NCBI GenBank assembly: GCA_040752635.1
Contig: JBFMGS010000021.1
Span: 1 to 35,865 of the forward strand
Source of the DNA: JBFMGS01 sp040752635
GTDB lineage: Bacteria > Bacillota > SHA-98 > UBA4971
Length of the DNA: 35,865 bases
Reading direction: 5' to 3'
The number at the start of each line of letters is the position of its first letter. Position 1 is the first letter of the stretch. The notes under the pieces are model-generated. The model saw only the letters and a list, made by a program, of their open reading frames with translations. It was not told the DNA's origin and made no database searches. Positions 1-6,673 of this stretch are shown one piece after another. The translations under genes were made by a program, and so were the position numbers.

Positions 1-707
1 TCCTTGAGAACGTTGTCGTAGATCCTGAAACCCGCCAGCCCGACTTCGACAGTGACGCCCTAACCGAGAACACCAGGGCTGGCTTCCCGGTGAGCTTCAT
101 TCCGGGGTCAGTACCTACAGGCCTGGGTGGCCACCCGAGCGCCATCATCTTTCTCACTGCGGATGCGTTCGGAGTTCTTCCGCCCGTGGCCAAGCTCACG
201 AGAGAGCAGGCCATGTACCACTTCCTCTCCGGCTACACGAGCAAGCTTGCGGGCACCGAACGCGGCATCACGACGCCGCAGGCCACGTTCTCAACGTGCT
301 TTGCCGCGCCGTTCTTGCCCCGACCTCCTGTGGTGTATTCGCGGCTTCTGGGACGCAAAATCGAAGCCCATAAGGTCCCGGTCTACCTCGTCAACACTGG
401 TTGGATTGGCGGACCCTACGGTGTCGGCAAACGAATTGCGATCCGGGATACCCGCGCGATCGTTTCAGCTATACTGGATGGAAGTCTCGACAAGATACCA
501 TCGGCGCCGGACCCGGTGTTTGGTATGGCTGTGCCGGAGGCCTGCCCTGGCGTGCCTCCCGAGATCATGAGGCCCCGCGCCACATGGTCGGACGCACAGG
601 CGTATGATGAGCAGGCAGCGGCCCTGGCCCGTAAGTTCGTGGAGAATTTCAGGCGATTTGAAGACGCATCCGATGCGGTGAAAGCCGCCGGACCCAGGCT
701 GCCGTAA
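1..707 (+). CDS. pckA: ATP-dependent phosphoenolpyruvate carboxykinase, C-terminal part
   Basis: The reading frame is open from base 3 and ends at the TAA at 705-707; the N-terminal half lies outside the window. About 235 residues remain. They include the stretch GGHPSAIIFLTADAFGVLPP, the segment with MYHFLSGYTSKLAGTE, and the NTGWIGGPYGVGKRI region, all characteristic of the ATP-type enzyme. The enzyme interconverts oxaloacetate plus ATP with PEP, CO2 and ADP in the cytoplasm. A sodium-pump decarboxylase acting on a related substrate is encoded 18 kb downstream, so both can influence the oxaloacetate pool (inference). The first visible codons are already conserved enzyme sequence, so this is truncation by the window edge and not a broken gene. 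Confidence 0.95.
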   Translation, partial: LENVVVDPETRQPDFDSDALTENTRAGFPVSFIPGSVPTGLGGHPSAIIFLTADAFGVLPPVAKLTREQAMYHFLSGYTSKLAGTERGITTPQATFSTCFAAPFLPRPPVVYSRLLGRKIEAHKVPVYLVNTGWIGGPYGVGKRIAIRDTRAIVSAILDGSLDKIPSAPDPVFGMAVPEACPGVPPEIMRPRATWSDAQAYDEQAAALARKFVENFRRFEDASDAVKAAGPRLP

Positions 708-936
708 GGCGAGCAAGAGCGCCCTCGCGGTTGCGATTGGTTGTGCCTGTTGGCGCAAGACGAAAGCAACGTGAGAAAGCAGCGTAGCTCAACCCGTCGA
801 GCTTCCGCTCAAAGCAGGAGGGAGCGCGGAGGCGATCCGGTCCCGCAGATTCCGCGTTAGTGGGTCTCACCGGGTGTCTCTGCGTGCCCGCCGACCTCTG
901 CGCACCCACCGCGACCGGCCTGGACCCGGGTCGGTC

Positions 937-2166
937 CTATCCTATAAGATGCCCGACCAGCTCCTTCAGAAACCACTCGACATCGCTGACGATTCCGACG
1001 GCTTGTAAGCTCCCTCTGTCCGCCAGCTTGGTCACGGCGGCAGGGTTGATATCCACGCACACCGTTCGTACGCGGCTCGGAAGCAGGTTTCCTGTGGCGA
1101 TCGAGTGAAGCATCGTGGCAAGCATCAGGGCGAGTTCGACATCTTTGATGTGACGCCGCATTTCGTCCTGTGCCCTCATGGTATCGGTGATAACGTCGGG
1201 GAGAGGCCCGTCGTCGCGGATCGAACCTGCCAGCACGTAACCCACGCCGTGGGTGATGCATGCGTGCATGACGCCTTTCTTGAGCACCCCGGCTTCTACA
1301 GCCGCTTTGAGCCCGCCCAGCCCGCGGATTGTGTTAATGGCGCGGAGGTGGTGGGCGTGACCCTCAGATGCTGCGGCTCCATTCTCGAGGTACACACCAA
1401 GGGACGTGCCGTGAAGCGCGGACTCCGCATCGTGCACTGCCACGGCGTTGCCTGCAAACAACTCGTTTATGTATCCAGCCGCAATGAGCGCGGAAAGATG
1501 TTTTCCCGCTCCTGTGTGGATGACGGCGGGACCCACTACTGCAAGAATCTTCTTGCCTCGAGACCTCACATCCTTCATGGCTTGGGCTATCTCCGCAACT
1601 ACCAGCGTTTTCGGCCGCTCGCTCGATACCGGGCTTCCCATGAAACTGAAGATGTCGCGATGCCTTGCTCTTTCCAACGGAACGACCTTCACACCCGTCC
1701 TCCCAACCACCAGCAGGTCGTTTCTTCTCACGCGGTGCAAAGGTGTGCAACGTGCGGATGGGGGCGTGCATGACAGGTCAACCACGATGCCACAATCCAT
1801 CTCGATATCCTGGACGGGAATCCAGGTGCTGCGGACTCGTACGAAAGTGTCCAGGTTTGTTGTGGAGTAAAAACCCTCAGGGAATACGCCGTCCCGGTCT
1901 ACCGGCTTCAGGACAACCTCGTCCTGGTCAACCACGGTCGCCCCGAGACCCTGCACCTGTTCGATGATAGCCCCGAGCATTTGCTGCGTCGCGGCCTTGA
2001 TCTCGATCCTCGCGTAGCTCGTATCCACCTTCGTTCGCCCGACCCTGATCTCCTCGATATTGAAGTCGCCGCCAAGGTCCATGATGGCGTCCATGACTTT
2101 CGGGAGAATCCGCGAGTCAATGATGTGTCCTGTAAGTTCGATGACTGCGCTGACCAATTCAACCAC
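937..2166 (-). CDS. TIGR00300-family (LOR/SDH region) ornithine cyclodeaminase-like protein
   Basis: 409 residues. The first ~110 residues (VIELTGHIIDSRILPKVMDA, then DLGGDFNIEEIRVGR) match the conserved LOR/SDH region of TIGR00300 proteins. The remainder is a Rossmann-like NAD-binding part with VVGPAVIHTGAG, GNAVAVHDAESALHGTSLG and ACITHGVGYVLAGSIRDDGPLP. Family members include the archaeal-type ornithine cyclodeaminase, which makes proline from ornithine, and the C-terminal half of the cyanobacterial arginine dihydrolase fusion. The arginine-dihydrolase domain of that fusion is absent here, so ornithine (or a similar amino acid) is the likelier substrate. The GTG start at 2166 is supported by the match of the N-terminus to the family; its ribosome binding site is weak. 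The gene converges with pckA and stands alone. The family assignment is firm, the exact reaction is inferred. Confidence 0.8.
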   Translation of the reverse strand: MVELVSAVIELTGHIIDSRILPKVMDAIMDLGGDFNIEEIRVGRTKVDTSYARIEIKAATQQMLGAIIEQVQGLGATVVDQDEVVLKPVDRDGVFPEGFYSTTNLDTFVRVRSTWIPVQDIEMDCGIVVDLSCTPPSARCTPLHRVRRNDLLVVGRTGVKVVPLERARHRDIFSFMGSPVSSERPKTLVVAEIAQAMKDVRSRGKKILAVVGPAVIHTGAGKHLSALIAAGYINELFAGNAVAVHDAESALHGTSLGVYLENGAAASEGHAHHLRAINTIRGLGGLKAAVEAGVLKKGVMHACITHGVGYVLAGSIRDDGPLPDVITDTMRAQDEMRRHIKDVELALMLATMLHSIATGNLLPSRVRTVCVDINPAAVTKLADRGSLQAVGIVSDVEWFLKELVGHLIG

Positions 2167-2370
2167 CTTCTGCTCAGTTTTTCTGCTGCACTATTCGCCG
2201 CCTGTATACTCCAAGTAAGAGTTTAGGGAGACAGTTGGTTTTCTCCAGCTACTAACCAAAACGTCCGTAAAATGGTGTGTTTAGATGCCCTTAAACCCGC
2301 GTGGTTTCGTTGAGTCCAGAATATGTCATGCCAGTCGATGGCAAAAACCAACGGCCTCCTGAACTTCCAC

Positions 2371-3006
2371 TTAGTTCCTGGGCATGAGCTTATCCATGTC
2401 CAGCTTGGCCTTCTCCGCCTTGTAGTAGTCGAACGATGCCGGGAAGCCGAGAGTGCCCGCAACGAAGCTCTGCGGCCACTGGGCCCTGAAGGTGTTGTAG
2501 TTCCTGATAGCGACCTGCCAGTCATCAAGGGCGGTGCGGATCTCGTTCACCGCTTCCTCGAGGCCGCGCATGGTCTGCTCGACAATGGGCGGTGAAAAAA
2601 GCTGCGGGTAGGCTTCGCGCAGCGCGTTCACGTTGACTGCGAGCGAAAGCCCCTGGGCCGCCTCCCGGAACTTCGTGGCCGCCTCGATGGTCTTTTCAGG
2701 ATCACCCTGGGCGGCGGCGGCCGCGAATTCCTGCCCGGTTTTGTCCAGTGCTTCTGCCCTGGCCCTGATGACATCCGTTAAGGTATCCTTCTCATGCTCG
2801 AGAAAGTCTTTTTCAATTGCCCATATCCCTTTGATCTTCTCGCTCAGGGTCTCAAGCGCAGCGCCGTAGCGGCCTTCCTGGGCGAGCACGCTTTGCTGGC
2901 GCTGGACCATCTCCCTTTGGATTCCCATGACCCAGGAAAACCCCGCTAGGGCTAGAAGCCCTATAACTACCAGGCCCACGACTCCAAAGAGGCATCCCTT
3001 TCTCAA
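2371..3006 (-). CDS. lemA: LemA family protein
   Basis: 211 residues with an N-terminal transmembrane anchor (about residues 5-27) followed by a long alpha-helical domain. The C-terminal segment with NYNTFRAQWPQSFVAG and LGFPASFDYYKAE is the typical LemA ending. LemA proteins are membrane-anchored helical bundles whose function is not settled; in bacteria they are often encoded beside TPM-domain proteins, as here. The start is TTG at 3004-3006, preceded by a very strong ribosome binding site (GGGAGGGGAG, 3011-3020). The start overlaps the stop of the upstream TPM gene by four bases (TTGA), so translation is probably coupled. It is the last gene of the four-gene minus-strand operon. The N-terminal part diverges from the common LemA consensus, but the C-terminal signature makes the call secure. 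Confidence 0.85.
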   Translation of the reverse strand: MRKGCLFGVVGLVVIGLLALAGFSWVMGIQREMVQRQQSVLAQEGRYGAALETLSEKIKGIWAIEKDFLEHEKDTLTDVIRARAEALDKTGQEFAAAAAQGDPEKTIEAATKFREAAQGLSLAVNVNALREAYPQLFSPPIVEQTMRGLEEAVNEIRTALDDWQVAIRNYNTFRAQWPQSFVAGTLGFPASFDYYKAEKAKLDMDKLMPRN

Positions 3007-3716
3007 CGTTCTCCCCTCCCGTATATCTTGCGAAGTATATCATCGATATTCCTTGCGATAGATATCACTGCGCCATCGAGGTCGCCTGCGTTGGCGTAAG
3101 AGGCTGCTTCCTTGAGAAGCGGCGCCATGTCAGAGGATGTCAGCCTCGGCAGGCCTCTACCTATGCTGTACCACACGCGGCCGGCCTCTTGGGGCGCATC
3201 CGGGATTATCAAGAACACGAGCCCGTTGTTCTTGCGCGCACCCCCGCGTTCCCCAAGCATTAGCCAGCGGCCATAGTGAGTTGACCACTCCACCGGGTGT
3301 TTCACGCTCCGTCGGATCACTATGACCGTCTCCGCGAGACCATCGACCCTGAGCGCTTCGAGCGTTTCGTCCGCAGCCTGAACGGCCCGGAGATCCACAA
3401 GACCCTCAGGGTCGACAACCCAGTATCGGCCGAGCTTCGGAAACCCGGGATCCCCCGGTGGAACTTCAACGTTCTCGTCGTATGGCCTGTCGCCGCTACC
3501 CGAGCGCCCGGATGGGCCCGGGTTAGCCACAGGGGTAGGCTGATCCATAGAAGTCCTGCCGCCCGGGCGGCACCCCGCCGTGGAGAGCATCGGCAGACAA
3601 AGCAAGAGACACAATACAAAGGTAAGCCACCTGCGCGCTGAAGCAAATGCAAGGCCCTCCTGCGTGGAGCAGCGTTTGGTCCCGCCGGGATGTGCAAGCC
3701 TGTGCAGTGCTGTCAC
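3003..3716 (-). CDS. TPM-domain (YgcG-type) protein, exported
   Basis: 237 residues. A basic N-terminus is followed by a hydrophobic segment (about residues 30-47) ending in a cysteine (STAGC), so it is a secreted or lipid-anchored protein; the lipobox is imperfect. A Pro/Gly-rich linker leads to a TPM domain from about residue 85, with NNGLVFLIIPD, VWYSIGRGL and a C-terminal helix containing NAGDLDGAVISIA. TPM domains are extracytoplasmic and linked to membrane or photosystem quality control in a few systems; here the role is unknown. The GTG start at 3714-3716 overlaps the upstream stop (GTGA) and has an AAGGAGG site at 3727-3733 with a 10-base spacer. This site lies within the last codons of the Cys-tail gene. 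The usual Gly-rich low-complexity end of YgcG proteins is missing. Confidence 0.8.
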   Translation of the reverse strand: MTALHRLAHPGGTKRCSTQEGLAFASARRWLTFVLCLLLCLPMLSTAGCRPGGRTSMDQPTPVANPGPSGRSGSGDRPYDENVEVPPGDPGFPKLGRYWVVDPEGLVDLRAVQAADETLEALRVDGLAETVIVIRRSVKHPVEWSTHYGRWLMLGERGGARKNNGLVFLIIPDAPQEAGRVWYSIGRGLPRLTSSDMAPLLKEAASYANAGDLDGAVISIARNIDDILRKIYGRGER

Positions 3717-4777
3717 CCGGCGTCAGCCTCCTTTGCAGCCTGCTGCCTCGGCTGGCTTCCGTCGAACTTTCGGGCGCAGCCGGCCCCGCTGCCGCCGGCG
3801 CACGCACATGCGCAGGCGCACGATACGCACGCACACGCACATGCTACACATGCGCACCCGATGGATCGGCCGCCGAATCCTCCTCCTCCGCCGGATCTGC
3901 GAGACCCGCCTGATGATTTCGATCCACCAGACGGCCTTGTTGTTCCGGAGCCTGCGGGAGGGCGGCCCACCGGCGGAAGTGGGAAATACGATCCATAGAA
4001 GATTCCGCGCCTGCCCCTGTAGCCGCCGCGGCTGGCACGCGCCAGGACGCTCATGACCATCAGGAGCACGAAGAGGATGATGACAACTGCCATCAAGACC
4101 GAAGCCGGGGACTCGGCGCTGTCACGGGGAATTCCATTGGGAACTGCGGGCGCGCGCCTTTCCGAAAGATCGGGGAATAGGCCCGGCGAGAACGCGAACG
4201 ACACCCGGAACCGCTCGCCGCGGCCCAGGCGGGCGACCCATACTGCTTCGCTTGCCGTCCTGTTGGAAGGAGTTGGCGAGACAAACAGGAGGTCCTCTGG
4301 TGCCCCGGGGTTCCTGAGGCGAATCTCCAGCCTCTCCGTGTCGGCGCGGTCATACCAGCCGGGGACGAACGAGAACTCGACAGCGTCAGCCTTCCGGTAT
4401 CCCATCCTCGCCTGTCTTACCCGAAAGCTAAAGGCGAACGTCTCGCCGCTGCGGTAATCCTGATCCAGGTCAACGCGAACACCGCTCCACGAGCCTTCAT
4501 TCGCACGGGATACCGACGAGGCGGCCCCCGAGCTCGAAAGGATCGCGTAGTCGGAGTGCGGGAGACCGACGGTGACCCATGGAATGCGCCCACCGGTCAC
4601 TTTCCACTCCTGTGAGTATTCGGCAATCCAGCTCCCGTCGGGCTGCGGCTCGATGCTCACTGTGTAGTGGAGGATTCTATACGTCCCCGTGTCTGCGGTG
4701 ACCGGCCCGCCGGCTGTGAAGGCAGCGCTGATTAACAATAGACATGCCAGAGTTGCGGTAAGCAACGTTTGCCTCAT
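3713..4777 (-). CDS. Exported membrane protein with C-terminal Cys-Ala repeat tail
   Basis: 354 residues, no function recognised. A signal peptide (about residues 1-29) is followed by a beta-rich extracytoplasmic domain (about 30-220). One transmembrane helix follows (about 228-248, rich in V, I, L and M), then a basic stretch, a Gly/Ser-rich spacer and a tail with ten cysteines. The cysteines are at 308, 310, 313, 315, 317, 320, 322, 324, 326 and 334, mostly alternating with alanine (core CACACACA), then 20 further residues. With signal peptide plus one helix, the tail should face the cytoplasm. The ATG at 4775-4777 overlaps the stop of the radical SAM gene (ATGA) and has a GGGGGAGGGG site just upstream. 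The domain order resembles DUF2207-type proteins, but I see no firm family match. Cys and Ala codons vary along the tail, so it is not a recent microsatellite expansion. Confidence 0.85.
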   Translation of the reverse strand: MRQTLLTATLACLLLISAAFTAGGPVTADTGTYRILHYTVSIEPQPDGSWIAEYSQEWKVTGGRIPWVTVGLPHSDYAILSSSGAASSVSRANEGSWSGVRVDLDQDYRSGETFAFSFRVRQARMGYRKADAVEFSFVPGWYDRADTERLEIRLRNPGAPEDLLFVSPTPSNRTASEAVWVARLGRGERFRVSFAFSPGLFPDLSERRAPAVPNGIPRDSAESPASVLMAVVIILFVLLMVMSVLARASRGGYRGRRGIFYGSYFPLPPVGRPPAGSGTTRPSGGSKSSGGSRRSGGGGGFGGRSIGCACVACACACVSCACACACAGGSGAGCARKFDGSQPRQQAAKEADAG

Positions 4778-6237
4778 CTTGCGCCCCTCCCCCTTGTGGT
4801 CCTCAGGCCTGCCAACCGGGGAGCCTGCCGGGTACCACCTGCGCCGGCCACCCGCTCCAGGGGGCACGCGCCGCCGCAGATGGCCAGGTGTTCGCAGTCC
4901 TTGCACTTCTCTGCCGCAAAGCCGTGCGCTCTGAGCTTGCGGGCGAGAGGGTGGCCGAAGATACGCTTCCACGGCGTCGTGAGGATGTTGCCCAGCCCCT
5001 CGTCGTGCAGCCAGGACTGGCAGGGCACGATCACCCCATCAGGCCTTACGGCCATGTTGGTGTGGCATGCCGAGCACGATTTCGGACCCAGGCCCAGGGC
5101 CACCGGGTTAAGGTCATTATAGCAGGTCGGAGTGAACCAGTTGAACTCGAGACCGAGCTCCTGCGCCCTGGCTTTAGCCTCCGCCAGGACTCCCTTCAAC
5201 TCTTGTGGCTCGAGCGCGTCGGCATGCCCTGCGCCGCGCCCTGCAGGTATCAACGCGTTGCAGCCCACGTAGCGTATGCCAATACCCGCTAGAAACCACA
5301 GAAGCTCTGGAAACCCTTTCGCGTTTGTCGCTGTCAGCGTGGTGTTGGTCGAAACGCACATCCCCGCGGCAAGGGCCGCCCGGATCCCGCCGACAGTCTC
5401 TTCCCATGCGCCCTGGGACCCCACGATCGTGTCGTGAACCGCAGGGTCGGCCGACTCTATGCTCACCTGGACGTAATCGAGGCTTGCCGCCTTTAGAGCG
5501 TCCACAAGGCGTGCAAGGGCCCTGCCGTTCGTGATGAGGCCTGTCACGAATTTCTCTGCGTAGCCGATGAGTTCAACGAGATCAGGCCTCATGGTCGGTT
5601 CGCCGCCTGTAAAGTTCACCATGGGGATCCCGGCATCCCACAGCCGGTCCAGCACCTTTTTCCATGACGCGGTGTCAAGCTCGGCGACTTGCGGCATGTC
5701 CGAGGCGTAGCACCATGTGCATGCATTCTGACAACCCGAGCCGCCCATGGACGACACCATCAAATCCATCCGGGCAGGCGCTTGCCATTCGGCCTCCACC
5801 ATGACGCGGCCTGCCACGCCGCGTTCACTGGGGCATGCCCCCCGTGAAAGCTCGACTATGAGCCCGTAAAGGTAATCAATATCCCTTTCTATCTCGGGGA
5901 CGGGCACGCGCGGGTAAAGGCGATGCACCCGGCCGGCCGTTTCCCGCTTAACCTTGAGCCAGGTTTCCTCGGACACTTCGCGGCCGGGCCTCGTCTTCTC
6001 GTGGGCGACTTCGATGAGCGCCTGGACTATGTCGGCGTTGCTGTGGTCAAGGAGCAGAAGTTGGCTCCCGTTGATCCAGAGCAAGTTGCGTGGCCGCGCT
6101 CCGAGCGCCCCAAACGGGCCAAGGGATATGCCTCCGGCGCGCCTGAGATGAAGCCGTAGTACGCCAGGCCCTTCAGGGTCTATCGTCACATGGAACATTC
6201 CAGGGCCTCTAAAGAACCTTCCCACCCGTGACTTCAA
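4774..6237 (-). CDS. Radical SAM/SPASM-domain protein
   Basis: About 487 residues from a TTG start at 6235-6237, which has GGGAGAGGGGG nine bases upstream. GTG 6225 and ATG 6198 are in-frame alternatives. Residues 1-120 form a non-catalytic N-terminal domain. The radical SAM core follows, with CQNACTWC (cysteines at about 169, 173 and 176) binding the 4Fe-4S cluster and NFTGGEPTMRPDL soon after. The C-terminus carries a SPASM-type set of cysteines (CSAC, a further Cys in IVPCQSW, then CKDC, CGGAC) for auxiliary clusters. Enzymes of this layout often modify peptides or proteins. The gene is first in the operon and its stop overlaps the start of the Cys-tail protein (ATGA), making that protein the obvious candidate substrate (inference). 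I do not recognise the specific subfamily. Confidence 0.88.
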   Translation of the reverse strand: MKSRVGRFFRGPGMFHVTIDPEGPGVLRLHLRRAGGISLGPFGALGARPRNLLWINGSQLLLLDHSNADIVQALIEVAHEKTRPGREVSEETWLKVKRETAGRVHRLYPRVPVPEIERDIDYLYGLIVELSRGACPSERGVAGRVMVEAEWQAPARMDLMVSSMGGSGCQNACTWCYASDMPQVAELDTASWKKVLDRLWDAGIPMVNFTGGEPTMRPDLVELIGYAEKFVTGLITNGRALARLVDALKAASLDYVQVSIESADPAVHDTIVGSQGAWEETVGGIRAALAAGMCVSTNTTLTATNAKGFPELLWFLAGIGIRYVGCNALIPAGRGAGHADALEPQELKGVLAEAKARAQELGLEFNWFTPTCYNDLNPVALGLGPKSCSACHTNMAVRPDGVIVPCQSWLHDEGLGNILTTPWKRIFGHPLARKLRAHGFAAEKCKDCEHLAICGGACPLERVAGAGGTRQAPRLAGLRTTRGRGAR

Positions 6238-6280
6238 TCCCTCTTTCCCCCTCTCCCGGAGTCCCTGTTCGGCGTGCTCG

Positions 6281-6300
6281 CGTGGAGACTCGTGGAGACT
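6281..6300. repeat. Perfect tandem repeat of a 10-base unit
   Basis: The unit CGTGGAGACT occurs twice head to tail in the leader of the radical SAM gene, about 45 bases upstream of its proposed start. It may be a replication-slippage product or a small regulatory repeat; nothing more can be said from the sequence. Confidence 0.7.
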
Positions 6301-6541
6301 CTGAAGTCCGATTGTGTTGCGGACTCCCGACGCGTAAATAGGTCTGCATTCCAAGGGCAAGGAACTACGGTTACAGCATGATAGAAGAAGCGCGCGGCGT
6401 CAAGGGGGAACTGTAAAGTGGGAATTGCAGAGAAGGTCAGCTCCTGCCACAGGGCAGATGCCTTCTTGGGCCGAATGGGCCGGGCTCGCGGACCCCTTGT
6501 ATGCAAGCATATGGCGGCGGTGCTGGTCGATGAAGGATTTC

Positions 6542-6568
6542 TTGATAAAACGAGGAACAAACTACAAT
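6542..6568 (+). promoter_or_regulatory. Possible addB-addA promoter
   Basis: TTGATA and TACAAT are both close to sigma-A consensus, but the 15-base spacer is short. It lies about 105 bases upstream of the addB start. Confidence 0.35.
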
Positions 6569-6569
6569 A

Positions 6570-6608
6570 GATGGGAGCCATTCTCCCATCACGTACCACA
6601 CGTACCAC
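6570..6608 (+). promoter_or_regulatory. Hairpin plus tandem 9-mer at the predicted addB transcript start
   Basis: GATGGGAG and CTCCCATC form a perfect 8-bp stem with a 5-base loop (6570-6590). ACGTACCAC follows twice in tandem (6591-6608). If the promoter at 6542-6568 is used, the stem sits at the very 5' end of the mRNA, where it could stabilise the transcript, or it could be an operator. It is too far from a T-run to be a terminator. Confidence 0.4.
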
Positions 6609-6673
6609 GCTTCGTCAGGCGCAGCACTGTAGCACTATAGACCGACAGCGTCGCCGATGGCAGGGGGATACTC

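Larger units (their letters stand above)
6238..6673. other. Divergent intergenic region between the radical SAM operon and addB
   Basis: 436 bases with no convincing gene. Short open frames here lack ribosome binding sites and family resemblance. It should hold the promoters of both divergent operons. Visible are a possible minus-strand promoter (TTGACG at 6398-6403, 17 bases, CATGCT at 6375-6380), a possible plus-strand promoter for addB (TTGATA 6542-6547, TACAAT 6563-6568, spacing only 15), a perfect hairpin at 6570-6590 and a tandem 9-base repeat at 6591-6608. None of the promoters is strong enough to be certain. Confidence 0.5.

Noticed and set aside
913..936. GACCG/CGGTC inverted repeat just after the TIGR00300 gene as a terminator.
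   Set aside because: The stem is short with a long loop and no T-run on either side.
4778..4972. N-terminal extension of the Cys-tail protein by 65 residues.
   Set aside because: It would lie within the conserved SPASM region of the radical SAM gene; the ATG at 4777 has a strong ribosome binding site and leads straight into a signal peptide.
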